From Byssochlamys sp. IMV 00236 (taxonomy: Eukaryota; Ascomycota; Eurotiomycetes; Eurotiales; Thermoascaceae): DNA of 64,000 bases. The notes under the pieces are model-generated. The model saw only the letters and a list, made by a program, of their open reading frames with translations, had not been told where the DNA came from and made no database searches. The stretch is taken from the NCBI GenBank assembly GCA_001931875.2, contig MSJH02000819.1:1-64000 (forward strand), written 5' to 3'. The translations under genes were made by a program, and so were the position numbers. Within the stretch, counting starts at the first letter, position 1, and every line of letters begins with the position of its first letter. Below are positions 21,676 to 33,762 of this stretch, piece after piece.

Positions 21676-21694
21676 NNNNNNNNNNNNNNNNNNN
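21676..21694. other. assembly gap (run of N)
   Basis: Nineteen undetermined bases flanked on the right by T-rich sequence. It truncates the decayed gene to its left. Confidence 0.98.
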
Positions 21695-22572
21695 TTTTTT
21701 TTTCTCGTATAGTTTATTGTTAACAGATTTTTTAGGGAAGCTACGAAGTTGGGAGAGGGTATCTTGTCACTCCAATGGATGATCCAGAGAGTAGTGAGTG
21801 AAGATGTACAGTAGAACAAGCGGAGATCACACACAACCATCCGGATAACCCAGAGTCCTGCTAATGGTCTTCGTGACCTTTAAAGGACCTAGTTACATTC
21901 TCTTGTCGAGCCTTTGCTGGGCAGAGCTTAAATAATTGGTTAATTTTGTCCTTCAGCCTTCGGGCAAGAGTTGCTTCTTAGCACGTCCCTATACCCCATG
22001 GGAGGTCTGCAGGGCTATATTAATAAATATCATCATCATCACTCTCTTCTGTAGGTATGTACTTAGATAGTCGTAAGTAGCTTCCGGGAGGGAACCCCGC
22101 TCAGGCTGTCAGCAAAGTCAGCAAACCAACCACGGACCTAGTCGCCACTTACAAATCAATGGTCCTTGGGACAGATGCGTAACTAACGGACGACAATAAT
22201 GGTGTGCTAATCGGTATCTACGACTCTATTTTCTAGAACCTCGAACAACAAAGAGATTGCGCCCGTTTATTTTTTCATTTATTCACTTATTTTTTTTTTC
22301 CCTTCGTGGTTCTATGACCAAAGAAACTCCCACAGCATATCTACTCACTTTTCATGAGTAAGTAAACCCCAAGTTCCGACCCCATCCAATAAGCATAGTG
22401 AGAATATACTGTTCTGACCAGATATGCTAGAGAGCACCTCAAGTGTGATTCCTTCAGTCTGTCCCCTTGATTCTAAGGCACGTGGGGCTAAGAGATCACA
22501 CCCTAATCGCCGATCAGATATTAATGTTGTACCTGGCTCTACCCAGACATCTGACATTCTCAATCGGACAGA
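21695..22572. other. intergenic, no gene recognised
   Basis: It holds the T-rich edge of the gap, short AT-rich runs and the promoter of the dehydrogenase gene. I see no gene. Confidence 0.45.
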
Positions 22573-23867
22573 ATGAACTGGATTCTCAAGCAGAAGAAGA
22601 AAGAGCATGTGCTCTTCACACTCCCGTTGCCTGAGCCGCCAGAGCTGTTGAACCGACTGAGAGAGAAGTTCCCGGATATCGATTTCGAGTATATTCAATT
22701 CGGGACGTTAGAGACGTTTCGGAATCCGCCGACCATACCTAGAGGTGATACCTACCTACCTACCTATTTCCGCATTGCACCCCCTTACAGTATCGGGAGG
22801 ACAATCTCCTATAATAATCAACCTTGATAACTAAAGCAAAATACAAAAAGCGCCTCACTAACCAACCTTACAACCCATAGAAACAATTGCAGGCAAAACC
22901 GTCCTCGTAACTGCAGGAGCATTACCAGCTACAGCGGCAGATTGTCCTGACCTGGAACTGATCCATTTCATATCCGCTGGAATCAACCACATTCAAAAAC
23001 ACCCAATATACACGAATAGCGATATCCCACTCGCAACAGTGAGTGGGATCCACGGGCCGCCGATCGCGGAATGGGTGCTCATGACGACGTTGTTGAGAAA
23101 TCGGGAGTATGAGCGATTATACGAGGCGCAGAAAGAGCATCGGTGGATAGAATATCCGGAACAAAGACCCAGGGATATGGTTGGGCAGAGGATAGGGATT
23201 CTGGGATATGGAAGTATTGGACGGCAAGGTTGGTCTTTTGTTACTTCTTTACGCATAGGAAGGAGGGAAAGAGATCAGAACTAACGACAACACCTCACCA
23301 GTCGCCAATGTCTCTCGCGCCATGGGCATGGAAGTCCTCGCCTACACGGCGACACCGAAATCAACACCTGAATCCCGCAAAGACCACGGCTTCGTCGTCC
23401 CCGGCACAGGCGACGCCGATGGCACAATCCCATCCCAATGGTTCAGCGGCACCGACAAAGCTGACCTACACAACTTCCTCTCTCAGGATCTGGATATCCT
23501 TCTGATCTCCGTGCCACTCACACCTCAAACACACCATCTCATCAGCAAGGCTGAATTCGAAGTGCTCGCGAAACGACGCACCTTCGTAAGCAACGTCGCG
23601 CGTGGTCCGGTCATCGACCAGCCTGCTCTCGTGGACGCGCTCAAGAAGGGGAATATTCGAGGCGCGGCTGTCGATGTAACGGACCCAGAGCCTTTACCGG
23701 CAGATGATCCGTTGTGGGATGCTCCGAATGTGGTGATTACGCCGCATGTGAGTGCGCTGAGTGCGCAGACGCTAGAAAGAATATTTCAGGTCATAGAGGC
23801 GAATCTAGAAAGGAAGGAGAAGGGGGAGAGATTGATCAATATCGTGAATAGGAAGAGGGGATATTAA
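22573..23867 (+). CDS. D-isomer-specific 2-hydroxyacid dehydrogenase, three exons
   Basis: Exons 22573-22744, 22893-23228 and 23302-23867 join in phase to 357 residues. The NAD(P)-binding Rossmann motif GQRIGILGYGSIGRQ (GxGxxG) ends exon 2. The catalytic set follows the family: Arg in VARGPVID, Glu in DVTDPEPLP and His in ITPHVSALS. Upstream, ISAGINHIQKHPIY and GPPIAEWVLMTTLLRNR are the usual substrate-side segments. Members reduce 2-oxoacids such as glyoxylate, hydroxypyruvate or D-lactate-type substrates in the cytosol; the exact substrate cannot be read from sequence. The start MNWILKQKKKEHVLF is the only ATG close to the conserved region; an upstream non-coding or coding exon cannot be excluded. 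Intron 1 (148 nt) starts in a CCTA repeat. Confidence 0.92.
22751..22767 (+). repeat. (CCTA)4 microsatellite in intron 1 of the dehydrogenase gene
   Basis: Four tandem CCTA units directly after the splice donor. Confidence 0.85.
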
Positions 23868-26800
23868 TCTACCTAGAGCTGATCTTAGGATGATGTGTTC
23901 TCTCTTGTTAGAAGGGTCACGAGGAGAATTATTGTTTCGGGACGTCGTTATTATTGTCTCGGGGACCTCCGATGAATACATTAGCCTGCAATGGACCCAT
24001 TATCGCGTATCAAGAGACACAATCATCATACCGATGACTAAAATTTACGAGCAACCAATTCCAAGGTAAAAATACATAAGACCACCCCGAAAAGAAGTAC
24101 AAATGTAGAACAAGAGGCCTTTGAACGGAAGGACCCCGTCGTCATATCCGCCTTGGAATCATCCATGCACACTAAACCCTGAATAGTTGAAAATGTGGAA
24201 ATTACCAACTGCCTCTTTTCTCTCTGGATTGGTCCAGACCTTGTCTTATCCAATATTCGACCAAAAATGAGGCATATCATTTCCCGAGTCCGTTTTCAGC
24301 AAACGCCCGTTCTGATAGTTCATTTGACATTGCGAGTGTGATCGTAACTGATGTAGTTATAGGCTTCTGTGAGGACCAGGTGCGGTTACTTACCTTATTT
24401 TACGTATTATATTTGAGTTTTATTGTTATATACTTAGCTAGCTGTGTTTTTGAGGACGAGGACAGTATACGCAGAAGGTCGAGATAGAGATTAGAGTACG
24501 TAGACTCTGATGTTTATTGGCACTTCGTATCTAGAAACTTAGACTTAGATATACGAATACTACTTGAAGCATACATATTAACTAACCCTTTTAACTTAGC
24601 AAAACTGTTCCGATAGAAGCGTTAGGATGATTCGTAGGTAATAGCCAAGCACCAAGTTCGTTAACCCACAAGAGGCTCGCATGCAAACACCAGACGACGT
24701 TTCAATGTCGCACTTACAGAGATCGACTGTATCCGGAGTAGTCCTGAATAGTCGAATCAGAAGATAAGTGGTGTTTAATCGTAGAGTTTATCCCCATCGC
24801 GTTTGACTTGGCCTAAGTAGCGCTTACAGGGCCTTATGCTTAGGGATTTCCAGGAGTAGCAGAGTAACCTGCAGTGTGCATGCATTATCGTCTAGAGTAG
24901 GGTTCTTATCATTTAGTAGTTAGGAGTGATATGTTACAGGTTCATTTCGTTTTTTTTTTTTTTTTTTTTTTAGGGCCAGGGAAACATTGGCTTGCTTGAC
25001 TCGGGTGTCTGTCTTTGCTGGCGGGCTGTTCCGCCCGGGGAGTTGCATGCGCATGTGAATGCAAGTATATCCTAGAGGAAGGGGAGTTGCAAGCCACATC
25101 TTGAAGGGAGGATAGCTGCAGTGATCAAAAAAAAAAATTGGTACTTTCGAATAACAATTGGTTTTAGTGGGGTGTCGATGGGACGATGTTACCGAATTGT
25201 TCATCCTGAGGTAACTAGATCATTCGGATTCGCTACCCCCAGATGGGATGCTGGATATGATCTGCGTAATTACCTGTTTTGGATTCATGGTTGGATTGCT
25301 CTTTATATATATTTAGAGATTGATCATTTGTATGTATATTGGTGAAGCGGGAACGCCAATTACGAGCTGTGTCTAGGTGTATAATGTGAAATGTCTGTGA
25401 TGTGCTCTGGTATACGCGTGTTGTATTTCTCGAATTAGACAACAGTTGCGGGGATGTTCTATTGGTTTTATCTTGCGGGATGTTGATAAACTAGGCCATT
25501 GGCTGCTGATAAAAGAGAGCAATAATGATAAACCGTTTCAGAGAATGTTGCGTCCCCTCGAAGTCTGGAAAGATTATTATTATTCTGGACTGGTCCTCGA
25601 CAAGGGATTCTACAGGTGTAACTACCAATACTCCCTAAATTTATCAGGGATGCGTGATCGACTTCCGGAACAAATTCCAGCAAGCACATTAGGATAGAAT
25701 ATCGATTCCTTGATTGGGTCCATAAATTAACCCTTCACGGTCCACCAGGCACTTCAACTAACAGTTACTAACTAAGCCCCTCTCCCACGTGGACGCCCAT
25801 GAAAATCAAAATTGGGTTCAGTGCACGGTTGTGTTAAGAACTTAGCGGACCATTTTGATGCCCCGACGTCCGACCAGCTCAATCTGTGCGCTTCCTGCAT
25901 CCTAGGAAAGGCTTTTATTGAGTTCATATTTAATGCACTTAGAGCCCTAGGGATTCCGCTTAACGTTCCATCCTATCTTGGATTGTCCGCTTTTGCATAA
26001 TACTCCGATGGTAGCGAATTAATAAGAATCCAGATTTTTGGTTCGAAATCAATGTGGCTTTTAGCGAGGCTAGCCTGGGCACGAGGGATATTTCCAAAAG
26101 CGGTCACATAGGTCCTCCTATACTCCATATGGATTTGGGTGCTTATCAATAGGGACCACTCGACTGCGGTTGTTCGGAGGGTCTCCGTCGCTGTTCCGGG
26201 ATAAGAAGTGGGAGACATTCTCGTCGGTATACTCCGTAGGGAGACTACACCTATGGCACAGTCAAGAGGAGGCCATGAAGGGCAGTAGAAGTCGGCGGTT
26301 AGGGCCGCCACTACAGCGGGAGATGATCTCTTGCTCTCTCCATCGATGTTAGGGGAAGAGAGAAGTGATGATCTCGCGTACCTGTTGTTGTATCAACCTA
26401 TGGTAATGGCAAGCAGGTACGAGTGTCACCCTGCGACAGTTGTATGCAGATGTGCCATGGCGATAGACAAGAATCGAAAGTAGAGCTATCAGATGGTAGC
26501 AATCAATTCGACGGATAGCTGTTGCTGTCGCAGTCGTTACCCTTCGATGCCGCTAATCGTCACCCTGGCTAGGACACCAGTCCCTGCACTGGCAGCATGG
26601 GTGTTTTCTGACGGATAGAAGTCTAAACGTCAGAGCAATAATAGAATCGGATCGAGTGCTATATACGAGTCAGTCAAAGTAGTCACTTAGACTATCCTTC
26701 GGTTCCATCGGGCTGTCAACTCCTTATCAGCGTCCAGAAGCTTTGACCATGTCGCCTCGTGAGGAGAACTCCATCCATCAATAGAGTATGGTCGATATAG

Positions 26801-27894
26801 GTAACCCCGTTAACTTATCGGCAAATAGCGATTCGTTGCTCCCTCCTGCTGTCACCGTGCACCGCATCAGCCTCCTTCCGATCAGTTCACAAACGATACT
26901 GATTGGGCTTGCCGTCTGAAAGCTTCAGACCGTTTGGTACGGAGTAGACGCGGGTATCCTCTCGTTCGTCACCTTCTCCTGGCGACTCTGATCACTCACT
27001 GGTCTGTTCTGGGGTGTTCTGCATGATGATGGCACTGCGACTTGGACTTGTCAAGCCAGTCGAGGACATCCGTCTGGCTCCCTCGGTCTTCTCCGGAGCC
27101 GCGGTAGGTACTCCATCCTGGGGTTCGACGATCCAGCCGCTGTAGTTGTCCGATGAGAGGCCCAGAGCGCCTGGAGAGGCAGTGATGATGATCAACTGTC
27201 AATTTTATCCTGACGTGACGGATAACCGCCCGGCTCGATGCAGGCCAGTAGGTGAGCACGCAGTGTGAGCAAGCAGTGTGATCTCTCACGCTGAGCTGGC
27301 GGGTGTCGCTGCCCGCACTTCGGGTAGATGGCAATCGTCGTTGCTCGGGAAGCAGACTTCACCAGCTCCAAGCCTCAGCGCCTCTTGACTGGTTTGGTTC
27401 AGCATGGCGGCAATCTCGCGGAGCTGGAGGCGCTTGATCAACCATCCCACCATTCTGGCCGGCCCATTAAGCTGTTCCCTGTGTCACGCTATGGCGGTCT
27501 GTTATCTCTGACCCTGCCAGCGGGCAACCCCGAGTACTGAATACTTGTAGCGACCCGGTTCCTCGAGCAGTGTTGGGGAGGTTAGTTCTTCACGATGCCT
27601 CGCCAGTCAGTACCTGGTTTTATTTCTTTTCTTCAGGAGAACTGAATGCCACACTCTCCAGCGGTAGGTTCACTCAGAACCGTGGTGTGTGCACCCGCTC
27701 GTTGAACCCTACATCAAGCGCGCCCGATAGAAACGTCAGATGTAGTCGAACCTGAGCGCATCTCAATCACTTCTGGAAACGAAAGACTGTCGGCACGGAA
27801 CGAGCATCGCATATACACGAGTCCACTGAGGAACTGAATACTGTTGAAATTCAGCTTTTCTGACCCCTCTCCGGAGGTGGCTCAGTAAGTAATC
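23868..27894. other. 4 kb gene desert
   Basis: No supportable gene. Contents: a 22-nt T run at 24951-24972, AT-rich sequence at 24400-24640, and several open but featureless frames (for example 25973-26311 minus and 26996-27334 minus). GC content and frame openness rise between 26150 and 27800, which could reflect an old decayed gene or retroelement, but I found no reverse-transcriptase, integrase or transposase motif and no terminal repeats. Confidence 0.4.
24951..24972 (+). repeat. poly-T run
   Basis: About 22 consecutive T (poly-A on the minus strand). Confidence 0.9.
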
Positions 27895-29678
27895 ATGGCA
27901 TCCATTTCGACGCTGGTTGCTCGAGGACTTGGTTCCCAAGAGCCTCCCCCAATCGAGACGAAGGTGGACAGCAATCCGACTCTACTTATGAGCTGGTGGG
28001 CAACTGGCTTCTCACTAGTTATCATTATTGTCCGGGTATGCGGTCGCTATGTCCGGACAGAACGCTTTTTCCGTGAAGACAAAGTCATGATGGCCAGTAT
28101 CATACCGCTCTTGATACGGATGGCCTTTGTGCATGTGGTCTTGATCTGGGGAACCAACAATACGCAGACGGAGGGCCTGTCAGAAACCGATATTCGACAT
28201 CGCGAGATAGGTAGTAGATTAGTCCTTCTAGCGAGGATATTTTATGCTATCTTGTAAGGATATACAGATCCGCCTGAGATATTTGACTCCATGCAGACCG
28301 CTGACCAGGAGAGATATATAGCATCTGGACGGCAAAGTACACCGTCTGTGAATTCCTTTCCAGAGTGACAGGGATAGCCTGGAGAAGATCCATCCAATTG
28401 ATACTCCGCTTTCTGTACTACTTCCTCGCTACCACATTGCTTGCCGTTATCATCGCGACGCTGGCGGAATGCCAACCGTTCGACCACTACTGGCAGGTGG
28501 TCCCTGATCCAGGTCCCAAGTGCCGGTCAGGCTATGCCAATCTGATCACTATGGGGACGTGCGACGTGATCACGGATGTTCTCCTTGTTACCTTTCCTAT
28601 CCCGCTCGTCTTGACGACCTCGATGCCTCTCAAACGCAAAATTGCTCTTGTTCTCCTCTTTGCCCTGTCGATGCTGTTGGTTGCCATCACATGTTACAGG
28701 GTCCCTACAGTCATCCACTACCACGGTTCGCAGCAGCATCGTTCCCTTATAGCCTCACTGGAGATACTCGCTGCCACGGCCGTATCAAACGCCGTTGTCA
28801 TCGGCTCTTTCATCCGGGACCGTGGTATCAAAAAGCCCAAGTTCAAGCAGCCATACGGTTCGGTTTCTGCGAGTGATATGGACCGTAGCTCTGTGCGACG
28901 GCCGACCTTCACACATCACCAATGGGGCAGCGACACTGACCTGGCCGGCGAGCTGGGTTTCCGTCTCCATACAGACATGCAGGACCCTGAATTCAAGTCG
29001 CTACGTCCTGCGCCGCTCCTTTCACCCAGGTCCCCTGCGCGCACCGGATCGATCGACCCGAACTGGTCATTTAGCCGCAACTCTACAGGGACGGAAGATG
29101 ATCGAATCTCTGCGACCGACAGTTTGGGAGGCCAGAATATCAGCCCGCATGAATATATCGAAACAAACAAGACCCCGCACGACTCTGCTGGTAAGATGTC
29201 ACCTCGAAAGGTCTCCTTTTTTGATGTTGGTGGTCTGCTCGATGAGCCTGTCTCGCCCACCGCGCCGGCCGCGGCCTCCAGAGTTCTGCCGGATCGAGTC
29301 CCATCCGCCCCCGACAACAAATACCGTCGCGGAAGCAGAGCTTTTCTTGAGGATGTAGGAGGGCTTCTCTCTACAGGCCCCGGGCTTCGCATCAAGAACA
29401 TCTCCCGGACACGATCGAGAACACGGTCTACCTCCCCCAATAGCAGTCGCCCTGGATTTCGACGCAGCTCTACTTCCCCCAATCCTATTCCTCCATATCG
29501 AGCAGAACAGGAGGTCAGCGGGCCTGCAATGCGAGGAAGCATCATGGAGCTGCAGGACGCCGGTGGCCTTCTCTCTCAGCATCGTAACGCGGGGCCTGAG
29601 ATGCGCGAGTACGGGATGGAACTCCAGGATCCCGGAGGCCTGCTCTCCCGCGATGCCCATGCTGAAGACGGTCGGTGA
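27895..29678 (+). CDS. fungal rhodopsin-domain (SAT4/PTH11-related) membrane protein with repeated D-x-GGLL tail, two exons
   Basis: Exon 1 (27895-28253) and exon 2 (28322-29678) flank a 68-nt intron and join in phase to 571 residues. The first about 290 residues contain seven hydrophobic segments and family signatures: WWATGFSLVIIIVRVCGRY, an IWTAKYTVCEFLSRVTG loop, ECQPFDHYW, GPKCRSGYANLITMGTCDVI, TDVLLVTFPIPLVL and SNAVVIGSFIRDRG. The cytoplasmic tail of about 280 residues is Ser/Arg/Pro-rich and carries the motif D(V/A/P)GGLL four times, at residues 421, 464, 532 and 556. The family is large in Pezizomycotina; the ligand and function of this member are unknown. The loop after the second helix is short and departs from the family, so an additional splice event there is possible. 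Confidence 0.85.
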
Positions 29679-31038
29679 TTGCGCAGCAACAGCTGAGATA
29701 TGGAGTTTGTTTTTTCTGATACCCTGCCCCGATAATGTCTGGTTTATAAGGATTTATGTGGTTAGCGATGGCGTTGGGGGCTGGATACTGCCACGGCACT
29801 GGAGGATAATTGTTTAGGAATGTGGCTTCGGAAGCGCACGGTTGAGATCTGGGATCTCCCTACCTACCATCTACTGGGTTTCATCTATTTTCATTTATTG
29901 TCTATTCTGTCTTTCTTCTGTACATGATCCACTCTTTTGACTGCTGGACAACATGGTTCTTTTCGTTGTGTAATGTACAGTACTATGTATGGGACGGCCA
30001 GACTTTGGACTCAGAAGGATTTTCTACTTCCTCCATATATGCTAAATATATTGCTGTTAATATAATACTCGGGCTGTGCGGCTTAGTTTCTTGGAGATAA
30101 GATACCGGGTGGTTCTTGCGCTCAGATCAGCAGCTGTCATAACCTCCACTTGGTCAAGGCTGTCGAGTTCTCTCCAGTGTGGAGCTCCTCCGTCATTAGA
30201 CACCGCTATGATCTATCCAGTCGAGATCTGCAAACGCCTGGACCACTGTCCCTGACTGCTGAGCACGATATGCGGATGAGAGGGGTCTGCAGAACACTGC
30301 GTGGCGTGGTGATGTGACTCTAAGTAGAGCCTCCAGAGCGTGCTGCAGATAAGATCCAGACCTGATAGTCACATGTGGCTTTCCAAATGAATAACATCTA
30401 GAAGTCTCCATCGCCTTGCAAGCCAAGCAGGGTTTGGCGGGGACGGAAATCAAGCTTCGTCCAGCCTCCCGATTTAGAATCTCAGATGCGCTATCGACAA
30501 GCGACTCGAGTAGGGATGATGGCAATCCAGTGGGAATAGAAATCATAGAAAATACAATATAACGAAACGAAACAAAACAGATGAGATAGTAGACTCGAAA
30601 TTGCCGCACTGCTCACAACAAGCTCTCGACTGTTGGCGCTGGACTGTGTCGTGGACGGAATCCAATCCTGTTAATAATAACTCTTCCTTGTCCCGCTCTC
30701 CCAGCCACGCGGCTTATGCTGCTTCGTCTCTTGTTCTCCCCATCTTCTCGTCTCCCCCATTCTGCTTTTCCTTTCTTTTCTCTCCTTCTACTCGAGAATG
30801 CCATCGTCCTGCGCAATCGCTGCGGCAGTTCTTGTCCTCAACACCAGTCGCCAATGTCGTTCGTTTTATAGTGGAGTTGCCCGATAAGGTACTGTACTGT
30901 ACGACCTCAGGTTCCGTGGACCAAAAACGCAACTGTGAAATAATACAAACGTCCATTTGTACAGTCGCGGGAGCCCGCATTCCATCGTCCACATTCCTCG
31001 GACGCTCGACCCGTGGCTCGAGATCGCTGTCGTGCCCG
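29679..31038. other. intergenic, no gene supported
   Basis: Contains 3' UTR sequence, then a 137-codon minus-strand frame (30196-30609) with no recognisable motif, then CT-rich promoter sequence in front of the gene at 31039. A plus-strand frame upstream of 31039 is open but reads as low-complexity Ser/Pro and is more likely 5' UTR. Confidence 0.4.
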
Positions 31039-31653
31039 ATGGCACCAATACCCCTCTCTCGACCGTTGATATCCACTCTTATCAGGCCTCGCGCCGATAT
31101 CGATATCGATAATTATACACACGGCTATGCGCTGCACGACCGATCGACAACGGCGCACTCATCCGCAATTCTCAATCCCGGATCCTCCCTCGTCTCCCGT
31201 CAAACGCAAGTCGTTTCCATCCCCGCGACATACGGCGGACTAGATGCCGGCCCGTCCCCCGGCGTCGTTGCGGGTATCATCCTTGGTTCCGTCGGCGGGT
31301 TCTTCCTCCTTCTCTATTTGATCTACACGGCTGTCGCATGGAACAATAACCGCCTCAGCGTAGTAGAAGAAGATATAGTCGTGCGAAGATCACCGTCCCA
31401 TCGCCGTAGGTCGCGAGAGGTGGTCGAAGTAGTCCGGTCGCGGTCACCGCCGCGATCTCGCCATCATGATCGAATCGTGGTTGAGGAATCGGTCACGACC
31501 CAGACGGAGGACGATGTTGTGGAAGTGATTGAGGAAGCCTCTTCGGTCGAACCACCACCGCGGAGGTCACGCAGATCGGGAGGTTCGTACAGAACTGTTG
31601 ATCCGTATGAGTATGGCGGCGGTGATGCTCCACCGAGACGGATGCGCAGATGA
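31039..31653 (+). CDS. single-pass membrane protein with Arg/Ser- and Glu/Val-rich cytoplasmic tail
   Basis: A single exon of 204 residues from MAPIPLSRPLISTLIRPRAD. After about 75 polar residues comes one clear transmembrane helix (VVAGIILGSVGGFFLLLYLI) preceded by SPG and followed by AWNNNR. The tail holds an alternating Val/Glu and Arg/Ser sequence (VVRRSPSHRRRSREVVEVVR, RSRSPPRSRHHDRIVVEE, TTQTEDDVVEVIEEASS) and an Arg-rich end. Topology and composition resemble a class of fungal single-span proteins related to wall sensors or mid2-like proteins, but there is no Ser/Thr-rich mucin domain, so I leave it unnamed. The frame continues open upstream to 30601; I chose 31039 because the protein-like sequence begins there. 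Confidence 0.65.
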   Translation: MAPIPLSRPLISTLIRPRADIDIDNYTHGYALHDRSTTAHSSAILNPGSSLVSRQTQVVSIPATYGGLDAGPSPGVVAGIILGSVGGFFLLLYLIYTAVAWNNNRLSVVEEDIVVRRSPSHRRRSREVVEVVRSRSPPRSRHHDRIVVEESVTTQTEDDVVEVIEEASSVEPPPRRSRRSGGSYRTVDPYEYGGGDAPPRRMRR

Positions 31654-33218
31654 TGGTCGTGATGGGACATACTTTTTCTGCAATTGTTCGATATACTAGC
31701 AGAAGACTGTATATCTGGATTTCGCTCCATTTTAGTCAGATCAGTCGGATTATTCGAGTGTGGGAATCTGCAAGTCTTCTAGCACTGAACAGGTGAATTT
31801 CCCTGGGGTCTATTCGAGGGTGCCTTGATCTCGATATGGTTATGGATACCAAAACTATTCCCGCGGAGATGATACGATCATACCTATGAATCCTACTGGA
31901 ACAGCGAAGTGCATTCGGCACGGATGATCTGAGAAGGCACCGTTTATTGATCTACTCGTTCTTCACTCCGTCAATCCCGCATCTTCACTCGAAACTCGAC
32001 CCTGCTTGGTCACCATTGCCAGCGTGGAACCATTCCATCTGCTGATCTCTGCGAAGAGATCATATCTCTTCATCACCTATTCATCTCATCATCGTCATCA
32101 TCATCGAGTTGTGATATCCGGTGGAATTTCTGATTTTTTTTTTTTTAATTCTTTTCTCTTACGCGATAATACCCCCTTAATGTTGCTGCTTTTCCATCTT
32201 ATAGAAACGGAAAGATGGAAGAAATACTCGATGGGAGAATGGCTCAGAAACACAGAATGGCCAGTTACTTATCTATCGTCCTACCTAGGACACCCAACGC
32301 CTCCTTCCCGGGCAAAGGATTGAATTTCTCCAGAACGAGGAGATAATGAAGAATACAAATAGTATCCAAGGAGGACATACAGCGTCATTCCCCTCGGCCC
32401 GAATCGGACTTACTTCGTGAAAGATTCAACGTCTGAAGGAATGGTTTATTTTATGTGAGAAAGGGGTCTAAGAGCGGGGATATATAAGGACTCTATTTTT
32501 CTTCTGATTCTTCTTTCTTGATTGATTGGACATATTCTCACTCATCTCGTTTATGTATTTATGAATCTTGACGTGTGTATGTATGTATCATTCAATCTGT
32601 GATGTATCAAGTATGGAGATATGAAACTACTACAGTACTTCATCGCATTTGACGATAATGCATAGGATTACTGTATATAGATCGGTATGTGTGTAGTTAT
32701 TGCTCTTTTCTCTTCTTTATTTCTTTTTATTTATATGTTATGTACATTCTATCTACGTAGGGATATAATAAATCTTGAATATCAAGTTTCTTTATAACTA
32801 GATAGACAAAGTAAAGAGAAATTTTAATTTGGTCTCAGGCCGGCGCCGATATTCTAAGTAAGTGTGACTGGGCACGTGAGATGGTACAGAGAGAATTAAA
32901 ANNNNNNNNNNNNNNNNNNNNNNNNNNNNNNNNNNGCAGAGACAACAGCGGTAGGCAATAGAAATGGGGGGAGTTAAAAAGTTCTGCATCATCCTGGAAT
33001 GCCATAACTGGGTAAGAGTGTTTCTGTCACGGGGTAAGATTCTTTAATCGACATGAAGATATTTATTCTGATCTGTATTAATATATGCATGTACCGATGT
33101 GATGTTTCCCGCATCTTCTCGTGTAGAGATGAGGAAGATAAACCCCCGTCAAAGTCTCAGGGTATGTATACACCGACTAACTCCGTCCAAAACTCCCGGA
33201 ATGATAGTGGCAAAAAAA
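31654..33218. other. intergenic, no gene recognised
   Basis: AT-rich with T runs (32133-32146), ATGT repeats near 32576 and an assembly gap at 32902-32935. I see no supportable gene. Confidence 0.45.
32902..32935. other. assembly gap (run of N)
   Basis: Thirty-four undetermined bases in non-coding sequence. Confidence 0.98.
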
Positions 33219-33244
33219 AAGAAAGAAAGAAAGAAAGAAAGAAA
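33219..33244 (+). repeat. (GAAA)n microsatellite
   Basis: About six tandem GAAA units after a run of A, just beyond the 3' end of the CYSTM-like gene. Confidence 0.9.
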
Positions 33245-33264
33245 CAAGACGAAGATTGAATCAA

Positions 33265-33762
33265 TCAGAACAGCAAATCCATACAGCAGCAGCAGGCCAA
33301 CGCAGCCATGATACCTGCGCACAGGCCTTCTGCGCCGCTACCACCCCGATCCTGAGCATAGTATCCCTGTGGAGGCGGACCTTGTTGGTAGTACATCCCG
33401 CCTGGGGGTGGGGGGCCGTAGCCTTGCTGCGGCGGCGGATAGTATCCCTGGGGCGGAGGAGAGCCGTACTGGCCGGGAGGAGGACCGTAGGCCGCAGGAT
33501 GGCTGTTGTAGTAGTCTGCGCCAGCGCCGGGAGGAGGGGACTGCGGGTAGCCAGCAGGCGGTCCCTGAGGCGGATAGTAGGGACCGGCGTCCTGATGCAC
33601 TGGCGGAGGGTATGCGGGTGGATCACCTTGCTATATGTAGATCTGGCGGTTAGCTATCTTGCATCTAGATATCTCACATACGAAGGGATGGTAGGGACGA
33701 GGTATATTTGTCTGTGAGGAGGGAGGATCTTTGGAGGGACGACATACAGGCTTTGCAGACAT
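33265..33762 (-). CDS. CYSTM-like Pro/Tyr/Gly-rich protein with C-terminal cysteine cluster, two exons
   Basis: A 15-nt first exon (33762-33748, MSAKP) and exon 2 (33630-33265) join in phase to 126 residues; the 117-nt intron has donor GTATGT and acceptor ATATAG. Most of the protein is a repetitive Pro/Gly/Tyr/Gln sequence (PPPGQYGSPPPQGYYPPP and similar). It ends in a short hydrophobic, cysteine-rich segment, AEGLCAGIMAALACCCCMDLLF, the layout of CYSTM proteins. Those are small tail-anchored proteins linked to stress tolerance and membrane association, often S-acylated at the Cys cluster. Function here is inferred from the family. The repeat region may be length-variable between strains. Confidence 0.85.

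Noticed and set aside
26390..26540. Possible C-x2-C-type motif (PCDSCMQMC) suggesting a zinc-binding remnant
   Set aside because: The frame ends after about 35 codons and neighbouring sequence does not extend it; likely chance.
30196..30609. 137-codon open frame on the minus strand upstream of the single-pass membrane protein gene
   Set aside because: No recognisable motif, poor start context and no splice partner; length alone is not enough in this composition.
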